A stretch of DNA of 64,000 nt, from the NCBI GenBank assembly GCA_000320605.2, contig KB445807.1:249825-313824 (forward strand). Direction: 5' to 3'. The notes under the pieces are model-generated. The model did not search any database and was not told the DNA's origin. It saw nothing but the letters and a program-made list of their open reading frames with translations. Shown here piece by piece: positions 11,266 through 24,099 of this stretch (position 1 is its first letter; each line of letters starts with the position of its first letter). Origin of the DNA: Gelatoporia subvermispora B (Eukaryota > Basidiomycota > Agaricomycetes > Polyporales > Gelatoporiaceae). Both the position numbers and the translations under genes were made by a program.

Positions 11266-13388
11266 ATGGATGTACCCTGCTGCTCGCCGATGCGCTACCT
11301 GCATGCCAGCGTGCCTGTCGCGTTAGTTGATGGCGACGACGTTCAATCACAGCAGATTGAATCTACAAAACTCGTATATCGCAGGGCAAGTTCAATGGGC
11401 GATCCCCGAATCGAGCATTTCACTTCCCCTTTTCGGTTATTTCTGTGGAGTCGTAGGTTCGAACGAATGGCCATGGCTACTACATTACCAACGTCGAGGT
11501 ATATTGGATGGTTTTGCGTCCACTGTAGCGTACTCATCGTAAGGGGTGCTAGTATTCTCGACTAGTACATTGTGCCGGTTTGTCGCGTCATCAACGATCA
11601 TGCTCGACGCTACGGTAGCCCACGGTTAGAGTGCGCTTCGTTCAATCCTATCCCGGATCGTAAGTATCTGTTAGACCCCTGATGTATTTCAAGCGATGAC
11701 TGTGTTCTGTAATACAGAATTTTGGGAATCGCAACTTCTTGGGATTGGCCTGTCACGCTCAGATGCACCGTGGCATGACTTCTTTGATCGCACCGCGACT
11801 GACTGGTCAGCAGTCAAGCAAGCCTTTTGTGTTTCAGTATTTGCAGTAGGTTTCTTAGGTACATCAACTAGACATCTTTTGTTGATGCCAAGTTGCATAC
11901 TCTAGCCCCCCGGAACACTACGTCCAGAATACTTCAAGATTACATCCCGAAACTGTATCATGTGCCTTCCCGAACATATCAACAGAATGGTGGACTACCT
12001 GCGGGAGTCAGCCCTCGCGCATAATGCCCCCTTGGGAGTGCTCACTGATGAGACTATGTCGGTGGTCATCAAGGTCCGATACTATCGTACACTGGACAGA
12101 TCGGACGTTGTTTATCGTGAAGTCGTACCGGTTGACAAACACCCAGTGAGATATATTCTCGGGGCATTGATCTATACAATAGGCTATTTTTTACATTTGT
12201 ATACGGGAGGCAGGAGTGCATCGCATGTGTACCATGGATCACTACCTCAAACCGTGCCGACCATCGAGTCTCTTGTGGACGCAACGGCATCTCGGCGCGC
12301 TTTCACGGACTGGGACCTTTACGTGATGCAGCGTTCCCGTAAAGAATGGGAGCTTTTCGTCCAGTGGAAATCGGTGCTGGCGGAACGCGCCCGGGCTCGG
12401 CCAATTACAAACGGAGACACACTCAGTTGCGCTGATCCTAGAAATTTCAAAGACCTGCACTTTACACTAAGATCACATTTACCCAAGATGGAGCTACCGC
12501 CGGAATCAGTCACTGCCATCAAGAGATGGGTTCGGCCTCGCGATGCCCATACCGACAGCCTTCGTCGACACGCCTCAGAGACTGGCAATAAACTAGCATT
12601 TGTAGTCCCAGAAGTCAAGCGCTCAGGAGACGACGCATACTCTCAGGTATTCTTCGGGACACTACAAGGCAGTACCACCAGATTATGTCTCAAGTTATAC
12701 GACGAACGACGCTTCCCACCGACTGAGGACGATGATGATCCGGATTACATTGGCGACCCATCGCTTAAACTGCTGGACCTGGAATACGCTGTAGAAGTGG
12801 CGCGAAAAGAAGAAGCTGCATATGATCGTATGAGCGATCTGCAGGGCTCCCTAATACCGCACTATTATGGTATTTATCTGGTATGTACTGTAGTCCTCAC
12901 ACTGATCCGCGATGTAACTCTGCGTAGTTTCAGCTACCAGACGGCGCGCAGGTCTGGGGTCTTCTGATGGAAGCCATCGAAGCGCCTAGTTTGCTTAAGG
13001 TAGATGTGAAGACGTGGTCTGATGATGTTCAAATTGACTACGTGGGTCCCGCTACATGTCATGAGACTACTCCGACTGACAGGATGCCAAGGTCGTACGT
13101 ATGAGACACGCATTCCGTGCACTTCGTTATGCTGGGGTTGACCACGGAGACGACCATGCGCGCAACGTGCTTTGTCCGCAGATTCGCTGTGCGGATGTCA
13201 GCGCACCGGAGATTGTGATAATCGACTTCGGCCGGTCGTCATTGTGGCTTCTAGATGGCGATGGCGCACCGGCCCTGTATACTGGTGTCTATCCCTACGT
13301 AGGACTGGGGTCTGTGTTGAAACGTGCCGGAATCAAGCAAGAGATACTGGACAAGTATTGGGAGCCAATTCAGGACGAGGAAAGATGA
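11266..13388 (+). pseudogene. Protein-kinase-like gene interrupted by an in-frame TAG
   Basis: Exons 11266-11498, 11553-11659, 11718-11845, 11906-12880, 12934-13041 and 13083-13388 join in one frame of 619 codons, broken only by TAG at 11563-11565. The N-terminal third matches the left-edge gene (1-597 minus), including intron positions and phases; there the stop codon's counterpart is lysine. The C-terminal half has kinase-fold landmarks. They are a strand with CLKLYDERRF (candidate VAIK-like lysine), a helix glutamate region KEEAAYDRM, a hinge-like VWGLLMEAIE, the catalytic loop HGDDHARNVL, and the metal-binding IVIIDFGRS. The protein resembles fungal kinase-like or phosphotransferase-like proteins more than canonical Ser/Thr kinases. 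Intron 5 as modelled (13042-13082) is only 41 nt. If translation began at the ATG at 11960, a 444-aa kinase-only product would remain possible. Recent pseudogene, sequence error or readthrough are all open. Confidence 0.65.
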
Positions 13389-15573
13389 GCGCGACGTTCA
13401 GAACTTCGTTGCGTATGATATATAACTTAGGTTCTGTTGGTCACGCCCATGTTCCAGGAATAACTACATCATGTACCGCCTGCCGCGATGCCATTTCGAG
13501 GCGCCATTGATTTGTGGTGTTCCGACGAACAATCTGGTCCGCGCGATCGTGCGGACCCAGATTTTGCTGCATGTACTATTCTTGTGGATGTGGCTTCATC
13601 CACTTGAGCCTAGCCGTCTGTTCCGTCTCCCCAACGAGGGCGGTTCCGGTCAGGACTACTCGGACCGCATCAGAAAAATCTCGCTTGTACTTTTTTGTAC
13701 TTCTTACCGCTTTTATGCACAAGAGCAGATCGAACATTAACCTAGTGCTCATCTTGCTCGCCGTGTGCAGAACTAATTTTGTTACATTCGACGGCTCGAG
13801 CCCGCACGGATCGACGCCCGTTTCAGCAAGGTAGATATCTTTTGCATCCGCCAGGAAAAAGGCCCTCATGTTTTCCTGCAGTATATAAATCGAATCGGTT
13901 GCCCTGCGAGGGTTAGCATTGGAATTGTGTTGTACAAGCCTACGACCTGCTTCGAGCATGAGAACGCGTCCACGTGACCGTCGCGTCGCGCTTTCAATCT
14001 CCGCTTGACACGATTTCAAGAGACGCGTCGTGAGTCGCGACTGCATCCTGTATCTTCGATTTTTCCTTTCACCACGTTGTCAACTTGGCGTCAGGAATTA
14101 GTGAGTCTACAAAATTTCATATGTTCTGATGCTGATGGAAATGTATAGGCCATACGCCGCTCATCACCTTACTCTCCAGCTACGAGTATCCAGCTAGTTT
14201 ACGCGGACAATCGCCGATAGTTTGCTCTTGATGCTGGACTCAGTGACGCGTGATTGAGATATCAAAAGAAGAAGGCTCATTGAACCAGTGTATCACAAAG
14301 CATTTTGGTGCATTTGAGCGTATTCCTGCCGCATGTAGTCGCATCGGTGAGTTTCTGGACACCTCTGTGCATATGTTCTGAGTACTCAGCGGTGCACGGA
14401 TGGCCCGACACAGATCTGCAAGTTTGCGACGTCTCGTTCTATGTCAGTGGCACCTATATTTGATTGAGCTGCATGTGCCTTGCGATGGTTCGAGAGAGGA
14501 CCGTCTGGACCGTCCGGGGACTCGATCAAGTGCGTATATGCACGGATGTCTCAGCCTGTCTGCGCATATAGTCACTCTAATCACTGATCTCAGTAACGAG
14601 ACGGTGCTGGGATATCTACGCGCGGTTGTCTCTATAGCACTTGGTATACACTTGGTGCTGTGGTGGTCATTGTCACGATATCTGGCTGGTACTCTTGGTC
14701 TTCGATTCGGTAGGTCCTCGAATCCTCGTTGCTGCAACTCTCCTGCGTAAGTTGTTTCCGACGCCAATGAGCTGAGCCGGCTATCTTGGAGACTAGCCAG
14801 CACTGGTCCGTTTCTACTCTGCGATGCTTGGCTCTTTCTTGCTACTCGTAGTACGAACTCTCGAGGCCCTCTTAGGTTGTCTCTCATCCTGAGCTCGGGA
14901 GACGCTGATCACGATCGGACTGGCCTTCTGCTCTGTCTAATGGCGGCTGGTTGGATTCTATGCGTCCGACGGGCGGGATTCCTTGGTATCGCCGAAATAC
15001 ATTCCCTGGCATCAATCAGGTAAGGGTACGTCTGTGACATTGTAACTGGTTTGAGTACTAAAGACGCCTATTGAGCTGTCATGCACTAAGCTCCTTGAAC
15101 CTTCACCTTTGAGGGCCAAAATCGACCGCCACTCACGTCTGAGCTACCCCTGCGCTATCATGATATCTCTATGATTCATTGTTCGCATGAGGCACAATAC
15201 TTGTAGCGTGATGTCGTCAGGTTCTGCGGCGAACAGTCAAGTTGGCGTTTCATTGCGCTCCGGGTAGGGGTCTCCAGACCCCATTGTCTTGCCAGAGACT
15301 GTCAGGGTGATCAAGACGTGTGGAACATCCGAGATGGAATGGTCTGGTCCTCCTGCCAGCGATATACATAGCACGAGTACGATCCAGCCAGGCGGGCGAC
15401 CCGTTGTCGCGTTGCCGGTTCGCGGGAGGCGACATCGGAGATATCCGGCCCTCGGATGAATGCGGTTGTTTGCCACTGTTAGGCTCAGAGGCTCTTGGCA
15501 AATATGAACAAACTATGTTGCCTCACCTTTGGCATGTGGCGTCGTGGCCGACTTGCAGCATCTGTCTCGCTCT
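13389..15573. other. Long intergenic region, no supported gene
   Basis: About 2.2 kb. Between roughly 14.5 and 15.0 kb, translations in several frames give hydrophobic runs that could be remains of a membrane-protein gene. Stops and frame changes are frequent and I could not assemble a model. Confidence 0.4.
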
Positions 15574-16876
15574 ATGGCGGTGCGTAAGGCCGTATCATCG
15601 GATCTCACCACAAAAGCTCATATTATATCAGTACGAGACAACCTTGGACCTGATACATGATGCCTACGGACGCCTCACCCTTGAACAACTCGTACTTTTC
15701 CTCAAGCTGCGCTCTTTGTCCCCTGCGGGATCACACGCGGACCTCACTGCGCGTCTCGTCCAATACGACATAGAAACGTACCGGGTATCCTATACACCTG
15801 ACGGAAGCTCATCAAGCTCAGCTCAGCGCACATCTCTTACCTCGCCGCCAGATGCGGTTCGCCAGCGTGCCCGGCAAGTTATGGCTCCTGATTTGCCAGT
15901 GGAGATTCTCGCAGAGATCATGGACCACGTAGGGGATTGGGAGCTTGCGAAAGCTGTCGGTGTGCCTACTTCGCTCCCGCAACCCCTAGCATGGACCCGT
16001 GCGAGCCCAACTGACCATGCAATCCTTACTGGCTATTTACCTCTAATCCGCGCCACGGACCCTGCGTCGCGCCCTCCCACAAGCCTTGGAGCTATACTTG
16101 CTGTTCGCTTTGGCTACGTCAATGTCCTTGAATATCTCCTTACCCAGCACCGCTCCATATTTATTTCGAAATTCAAGGACGACTTACTTCCCATCACCGC
16201 ATCGCACCACGGCCGGACAGCCGTGCTCTCGTGGTGGAAACATGCACTGGAGCAGTATCCAGATATCTTGTCACCTCCGAAACCCACATCTATTGCAGAT
16301 GCGATCGACGGTGCGTCTCGTCATGGACAAGTAGTGTCGCTGGAATGGTGGCTTCATTCTGGCTTCCCGCTGGAATATACCGAAGTCGCACTAGAGAGCG
16401 CCAGCGCGAAGAATCACATATCTGTTCTTGACTGGTGGAAGGAGCAGAGTATTAGCAGCCCACACCGGTTACATTTGAAGATCGGTCGGGTCATGGATAT
16501 GGCGAGTACGGCGGGGCATGTCGAGGTCCTTGAGTGGTGGGCGCATTCACAATTGGATTTCAAGTACGACCGCCAGGCGCTGTATCATGCTAGTTGTCAC
16601 GGAAAAGTGGAGGTCCTGCAGTGGTGGCTTGGAAGCGGGCTGCAGTTGATCTTCGACCAAGATGCGCTCACGGGTGCGACACGGCACAATCGACCGGAGG
16701 TCCTAGAGTGGTGGGACAAGAGCGGGTTGCCGATTCAGTATAGAATGTGCGACATCGAGGAGGCGCTAGAAGACGCGATCGGCGACGGGGAGGCCGCCCG
16801 TCAATGGTGGAAGCAGAAGGGAGTCGACTTCAATGCCAACGACACGGAGTGGATGAAGCTGCAGAGCTTGAATTGA
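15574..16876 (+). CDS. Protein with SAP-like N-terminus and ankyrin-like W-W repeats
   Basis: A two-codon first exon (15574-15579, ATG GCG) is followed by a 52-nt intron and a long exon 15632-16876; total 416 aa. The open frame extends upstream of 15632 but contains a clean donor-acceptor pair, so the spliced start is preferred. Residues about 8-45 (LTLEQLVLFLKLRSLSPAGSHADLTARL) have the helix-extended-loop-helix look of a SAP motif. After a linker, VEILAEIMDHVGDWELAKAVG resembles a short F-box-like helix. The rest is a run of about 30-residue repeats with a VLEWW or VLQWW core, followed by SGL and AL-x-x-A. They read as degenerate ankyrin repeats of a type frequent in basidiomycetes. Function unknown; protein-protein or DNA-linked binding is inferred. 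Confidence 0.65.
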
Positions 16877-18049
16877 TTGGGTCTCACTGTACGACGCATT
16901 ATCATACTTTGCTACCAACATCGCTCATGCTTCTCTCCGCAGGCTTAACCAACAGCCCTGTTGCGAACCTCTGGTCTTTTAGCATCCATGCCCATAGTAT
17001 ACATAACACGCACCAATACGCCTACACTTTCATGCACGCCATGCTGCTTTCTCGTACGCTTTCCAGTCTTGCTGTCAAAAGTTGATACCCCCCACCATGT
17101 AGACAATTACACCTACGTAGAGCAAACAATGCCCGATAGGCCTCAGACCACTTCACACGTGTACTCGCAATGTATGGCGTAGCGAGAACGGCATTGACCA
17201 AGGCAAGGCGCTATGAGTCAACTCAGCCAGACATTTCAAAGTGGCCAAGACATCAGCTTAGAGGGACGGCGTCATCGGCTTCCGTGAGACCCGAGCGACG
17301 CGGCGGATGGATTTCAACATCTGATTCCCTCTTCTCACGAAATGGTGATGTGTGGAACCATGCCGAGTTCCTCTCGCCCCGATGACGCATGCTTCGCAAA
17401 AGAGTGTCAACTGTGCCTGGACGATGCTGCGCCCCGAGTGGTTATCCGATCCGATGTGACTGCGGCGATGGACAGATCCGGGGTATTGAACCGACTCAGT
17501 GTTTCGAGCATGGTCTGACACATGTCTGCAAGAACACCGGCGTTGTCTTGGGTCGGGGATACAGTGGGTTATTTGACTCTATTGGAGTAGGTCAATCTGT
17601 TTCGTCATCATCCCTCGGTGAGAAGCCCAGAGTGCAACAAAGTCATCGTGATAGTTGGGTCAGTACCTGACCAAGCTCTAGACTTCCAAGCATTGGACAT
17701 CTTGGATGTAAGCAGGGCAGAAATGCAGGGCCTAATGAACATCGATGATCCGAACGGCGAAACAACACCATGGCATCTCTGTAGCCTTACATACCTCGTG
17801 GGATTTGATCCTCCAGATTTGCAAACCAGACTGCAGATTCCAGAACAGTTGCATTGTAATTCGTGGTCAGTGCATTGCATGCATTGCAGGTCGGACATTG
17901 CGTAAATAAAGTGGTAAGTACTGTTAAAATATGTAGGTCGTAATATTGCAAAAGTTGACTCAGCCAACGGTAAGACGTGTTCTAATAATGTTACGCCTGT
18001 AAACCTCTCGCACGCCACCTCCGGGACAGTCTCACATGAGACAAGTGAC
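16877..18049. other. Intergenic, convergent 3' ends
   Basis: Between the repeat-protein gene and the TmpA-like gene. No coding exon, RNA or repeat recognised. Confidence 0.45.
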
Positions 18050-20434
18050 TCAGAAATCCCACAGTGTGCCCTGTAGTGTGGATATCCTGTTAATTGCCAT
18101 ACATAATCCATAGTAACGATCGCGACTCACAAATGCTGGGATACCGGACTCCTTGCAGCCCTCCATGATCTCCTTATTACCCTGGTAATTGGAGGTAATA
18201 AACACAACCTCGGCGCCCCAAGATGTGTACGCATCCTTGACTAGCTTCATCACGTCTGGGCGACCACCTATGCGGTAACGAGGTTAATCGACGATAGTTC
18301 CAAAAGCAGCCAGACTTCACGTACCTCGCGCCTTCGAATCCCACAGGCATACACGCTCGGGGCCCAGATGTCTGTGAATGAGACCGGAGATGGTTGGCCC
18401 GAATGTCTTCTCCTGATCCGAACCAATCCAGATGAGATACCTAAAATAGCACGGGAGCGAAAGTGGGTCAACACAACAGTCCCCGGGAGCGTGAGGAGAA
18501 GAGAAGTCGACGCCATTGGTTCCGACCATCTTCGATATCGATACTCACCAATCAGGGCTCTGCAGGCAAGTCGACAAAGCGGCTCCGAGGCCAGTTCCAG
18601 TGCAGACACGAATACCGCGTTTGTACAGCTTCGAGGTATTTGAGACGCCAGCGAACTAAGACGGCGCGTCAGAAGAGGGTTAGACTGCGCAAAATTTCGT
18701 CGGCGACTGACCTTCAGCTGACGTGTCCAAAGGTGTGTCGGTGGGTCATTGACAAGTCCTCTTGTGAAATCGCCTTGGACGCCGCAAATGAGGTAGTGAT
18801 ACTTCGCATGGGTTCCTTCCCTGTTAGCCGGGTACGTTAGGCAAGACCAAGCCGATTCGACCAAAATGACGCGTACGAGATAGTTCCAAATGCGTGATAT
18901 TCCATGATCGATGAGCGCGAAATCCGCGCCAGAAGGCCCTGCTGCATTCCACGCTCAAAACGCAGGATAGCGACCTTTGGCGACGGCTGCATCGAGATGA
19001 TCAGTTCCGCAGCTAAATGACCAATACGCTTCAAGGAGTGTACTCACTACTTCGATGTCGACCTTGACTTCACGCACAGTGAACCAGGGGATCAAAATGC
19101 TGCGCAGGCCAATCCCGTCAGATCCCACGACCGTGCGAGCGAGATCAGGAGCGCAGCGAACTTACAAGACAGTCATACCGAAAGCGAACCAGAAGTCCTG
19201 CTGGCGAATAACTCGAACGCCGTCAGGGTTCCAAGAGTGTGTGTCCAGATCATAGCTATCGCCAAGGACGACGAAGACCCATGCTGTGGGCAATAATAAG
19301 CCAGTGCTCAATCCCGGAAAACGTCCGTTACTGGAGCTAGAAGCAGGCGGTGCCATTCCACGAAAGGAATCCACATGTCTCAAGTCAGGATGTGCTCCAT
19401 ACTTGTGCGAGCATTTGCCTATCCTCGAAAGCCGGCTAGGAATAGATACTCACTCGAGAGAAGGCCAAGCCTGCGGAGGAGACGGGTATGAGCTTCCCGA
19501 GCGCCCATTACCATTTAAGTAGCGGGGTACTCACCAACCAATGAAGCGGTGATGCCTCTCGAATACGCTGAGAACGAGGCGTGAGACAGCGTGCACTACG
19601 CGAGGATTGGGACACGTACTTGTGGTGTGTATTGCGCACCCAAGGGAAGGCACTCAAGATACTGGTGGCGACGGCGAGGTTGGTGATAACGCCCATAATC
19701 AGCACGGCATCGTGGTTGTCCTTGTGGTCGATGAATATTAATGTCACGCGGAAGATGAGCCATGCAAAGCCGGATGTCGCGCAGCCCGAATGAATGCCGC
19801 CTAGGTGTTGCAAGACCGATGTGCATCCCAGGCGGAACCAGAGAGGCGTCCACTGCATGCACGCAGTGAGCATCCTGATAATGCGATCGAAAGCGTGTCG
19901 AAACCTTACCTTCGCAAAGCACGTGTTAACGAACATATACAATAGCCGTCCAAACAGCTCATTGCGCATGAGGATAGCGAACAACAGGTTGCCGAGAACG
20001 AAGGCACCTGTGTACTGCCGTGGATACTTCCAGACATTGAGGGCAGCCAGAAGGAGTCCAATTCCATTGAGCGTTACAACAAATGTGAAAAATTTGCTAT
20101 CAGATTGTCCTCGTCAGACAACTTCTGTATTTACTCTGGCTGCCACTTACCGATAGGTATTGAACCAGAGCTGGAAGCGAAGCCAACGGCTCAATTTCCT
20201 CAAGGGCTTCTTGGCAACAGGCGCCTTAGGAGCAGGAGCAACGTCCTTCTTTGCAGAGACTAACGCCACTGTCGTTAGCAGGTCCGCTTTCTTCTCGTCG
20301 TCCGACTGTTTCTGGGACAGATCGAGCACTGGATGTTTCTCAGTGGTGACTGCAGACGCGGGAGCGGGAGGCAATGAAACAATGGCCTCCATCGTTCCTT
20401 GCTCCGGATCATCGATGGTCACTGGTACAGACAT
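18050..20434 (-). CDS. TmpA-like integral membrane oxidoreductase
   Basis: Thirteen exons: 20434-20151, 20096-19910, 19852-19620, 19567-19535, 19470-19454, 19283-19166, 19099-19048, 18986-18877, 18820-18712, 18655-18549, 18440-18325, 18267-18131, 18070-18050. They give 507 aa with all phases consistent. A cytosolic N-terminus (about 90 aa, lysine- and proline-rich) precedes several membrane helices (FFTFVVTLNGIGLLLAAL, FVLGNLLFAILM, FAWLIFRVTLIFI, NLAVATSILSAF). The histidines in VLQHLGGIHSG are typical of the ferric-reductase-like core. The C-terminal half is a flavin/NAD(P)H-reductase-like domain: KYHYLICGVQGDF, GIRVCTGTGLGAALS, WYLIWIGSDQEKTFG, WGAEVVFITSNYQGNKEI. The family includes Aspergillus nidulans TmpA, a plasma-membrane protein affecting conidiation; the substrate is unknown. 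Intron 5 (19284-19453, 170 nt) is long and might hide another exon. Confidence 0.85.
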
Positions 20435-23400
20435 AGCTCGGTGTGTCGATATGGCTGGCGACTAGAAAGAGGTGACCGATGGCTGAAGACAAACAATGGG
20501 GTTGAACGCGGGGAAATCACCGCTCGGGGAAGAAGAAGGGGGGAATTAAACGAGACCACAAACTCGCAGGGGAGCTGGATCGAGTCGTACTGAATGGAGG
20601 GGACGGTGGAGACTCCAGAGAAAGACCGAAGTCTTATAAATTGCGGGGTGCACCCGAGGTGACTGCGAAAGCATTCTCCGGGAGCCGGAAACGCTTGGGA
20701 AGCCGCCCTGCTTGCCCCAAGGATGAGGCACGGGAAGTGACATGTCGGAGACAAATTGCGAGCACAGCTTATCGCGCTCCCAAGCTTGCGCATGGGAGAC
20801 ACGGCTACGGCGTGTATATCCTTGAAAAGCAGCCCACATCACCGTCGAGTCGTGGGCGGTGGCAGGGCGCAGTGGATCTTAGATCTGCACGTGGCGGCGC
20901 TGTCCCGACTCGGACTTGCACTCGCCGATTGCGGGGCTCACAGTTACACGCCGACGACAACGGCCCACCGTTGACGCCACTGGCGTCTCGCTTTATGCTT
21001 GTATCCTGCTCGGCGACAATCTACTTGGGAGGATATTCTCAAGTAAGTTTGTCCAAAGGAATCCTCTTCAGCTATGCGTGATTTTCGGACTCTGCGTGCG
21101 TCGAAAAGCGTTCGCGAGCGCAACCGACGCTGGATAGCTGACTATTACCTCTGATCTTGCCTCATTCAAGTCAATGCCAAGTTCTCACACTGCGGTCTTT
21201 TCTCTCCATGCATCTCACCGACGCCTAAACGTTTGCACCGCGTTCTCGCAACGTCAATATCTAATTCTTCTGAGACTATCATCTTAGGGAGGCACCTTAC
21301 GCTAACTCCCAGCACCCAAGTTATTCTCCCCTCCTGAATGAAATTTCGGGGTTGAGGGAGCATCCGTGACTATTTCATGAGGTGTTGTTCGACTTGAAGC
21401 TGTTCCACGAACCTCACAATTTCACACGGGTCAGAACCGGTGGCACGGGAAAGGACTCCCTTTTCCCAGCAACCTGGTGTGCGATAATTTGTCTGTCCTG
21501 GTAATGCCGTGCCGTGCCGCGTAGTGTACTATGGATATGGTTCTGCTTGAGAGATGCCAAACTTCGAATGCCGTCTTGCCTAGTATGGACACTGGGGCGG
21601 ACACTGCCCGACATTCCACCGACGTCGGGCTTACAGCCACACCCAACGCTTGCACGTTGCCCGCCCTGGATCTCTGTGTGTGAGCTTTCGAGCGACGGGG
21701 CCGCAAGTGACCGAGCACGGGTCGGCATCCTTCGTCGCGCCACAGGGTGGGCTCAACCCGACAACCGGCCATTCACTTTTTGGTATTGCTCACAGTGAGT
21801 TCCACCGCTGTCAAGGTTCACGAGGCATACATGGCGATACAGCACATTCACGTAATGAACCGGCAGCAACCAACCATGGAGACACAAGGGTTGAGGCCAT
21901 GGTTATAAGTCATCAGAATGCTGGATGATCACTCAGGACCCTTGGAATATGGAACCATTTGGAACAACCCAGTCCCATGATCGTATATGATCGGTACTAA
22001 ATATCAATGATGTTGCAGAATTGTCTGGACAGCGAATCGAGAAACTAATTTGTATTATGCAAGATACCTTCCCTCGAAAGTTCTCCGGAACGGAAGTTGT
22101 ACCAGTACTACCGAGCTGGAGCTACCACACCACATGTTCAATCTCTACTAGCTTTGCTGATGCGTGGAAACTCAGTCCAAGTCTCGCGGATTCCAGCCAC
22201 CGTATCTTCGTTCTAGGCTGAGACGGTGCCCCTACTTCTGGCAGTTGTATGCCTAGTAGAGCGCTGTATCACCTGTCATTCACAGCAATCGGCGTCGAGA
22301 CGAACCTAGGTTGAGCCGTAGCTGTCCGATTAAGCGCGACCATGATTCATGCCGGTAAATGCTTCCATACGAGCGTAAAAGTGAATAGAGCCTCTAAGTG
22401 CCTGCTGAATCCGCAGGCGCCTCGTCACGTAGCCTCTTGTATATGACATGTTCATTGTTAAGGCTGAGCAGCTTTGAGATTTCACGTCAGTTCAGCTTTC
22501 GACTCGACCCCATACTTAGGTACAACGTCGAGTTGGATGTGGAACTGAAACCTAGCGGGGTGTGAACAGTCTTCTGAGCGCTACCCTGATGAAAGTCGCG
22601 CGTTTATCGCTATCTCTCTCGCATCAGTGTTATCATGTTATGTATTTGTAGAGCCTCGGAAGTCAACATGCTTCTTCCATGTATCGAAGCAAACGAGAGA
22701 GTACATAGCGATACTCGCGCGAATGTCGCACCTCGGTCCCATGCAATCGATATCCGATAATGCGCGCTCATGGCAGTGCTTACTGTACCAGCGCCGGGGC
22801 GGACATAGAGAGAGATGCAGTGCTTAAAATTTAGCCGCTCAACCGTCTCTTAGACATCGCCGACTCGGAGTGTGTAGTGACAGGACCGACATTCATGTTC
22901 CTTACGTCCATGGCAGCAAAGTCTTGTGTAGTAGATGCTTAAGACATACGTGTGGCCACACTGCCCCGGCCATCTGCGGCGGCTCCACACCTACAACATC
23001 GGAGTCAAGCCTTAGGTATGTATGCATACAGAAAATATAATCACTGAATATAAGGCTCGTCATCCAACAACATTAAACCACCAAACCGAAAATCTGTCCT
23101 GCCGTACTCTACTGGCAACAGGTGCTCGTAGATCACAAATCTCGATCACCTCCGAGAGATTGACTTCGCGATCTGACATCATATTGCTTGATTAGTTAAG
23201 CAACTTTGAGTAAAGCAGGGCGCGATCGCCACCTACAGGTGTACTGTCCTCTCTAATCGGACTCTATGGAACTATATCGCACATCAGTGTATTCATTCTC
23301 TCTTTAGGTTGGGAATTGTCATCAAGTAAGGGACAGAAGCATCGACACATCGATGCCCAAGAAATTCAAGGTACCCAAACCGGCGCAGTCCTGTCTGATC

Positions 23401-24099
23401 TCGAGGGAGACATCCAGGATTAAGTTAAGGCTACGGAAGATTTCTGGATGTATCGCAGCGTTTGGGCACGAGGCAATCCAACGAAGAGGGCGTGATGGCT
23501 TCATATGCGCGGAAAAGTTTCGGATCGTGTGAACTCCTCGGAAGAGCGGGGTTCTGGTTCGGAAGATATGCGAGAAAGAACCCATAATCTTGCGTCATGA
23601 ACTGTGGCAGTAACTGGTCACATGAAGGAATCGAAGGACTAGGGAGTTACATTGGGAGTATACCTGATACTTCTGCAAAGACACGAGCCCACAGGTTCGC
23701 ACGACGTGGTAACATTGGAAAGCTCCATGGAGCTAAACTTGAACGTGGGGAACAAGTACTATGAAATCGTAGTACTACATCATTGCGGATGGACCATCCT
23801 CGGATAGTCGCTGAATATCGACAATCGCGGGGAGCGGGCACACAACACATAGGCGGCATCTGCACAGATCACAAACTGTTTTCAATATCTGCTTTGAGGC
23901 CGTTTGCAATGAGAGGCATCTACGTACCATGAAGATTCTGTAAAGCGTTGAATGCAACATACAGATGACTGCCGATGACATGCTTGAGCGGTCGAGTTTC
24001 TCCGGCTGAGAATTACCACGACTATGAATAAGCAAGTCAAATGGATCGAACCAATCTCCAATCTCTAAATGTATAGCAGACTCACTAAACTAGATCGGC
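20435..24099. other. Gene-poor region, 3.7 kb
   Basis: Contains the promoter of the TmpA-like gene at its left end and the 3' side of oligoribonuclease at its right. Short open frames occur, for example minus strand 23585-23322 (arginine- and leucine-rich) and pieces up to 24035, but none could be joined into a convincing gene. Relics of a leucine-rich or F-box-type gene are possible. Confidence 0.4.

Noticed and set aside
14400..15010. Hydrophobic translations suggesting a membrane-protein gene
   Set aside because: Frame changes and stops occur without matching donor-acceptor pairs; at best a relic.
23322..24035. Minus-strand open frames that could be parts of an F-box or leucine-rich gene
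   Set aside because: No splice chain links them and no F-box motif is complete; stops interrupt the possible joins.
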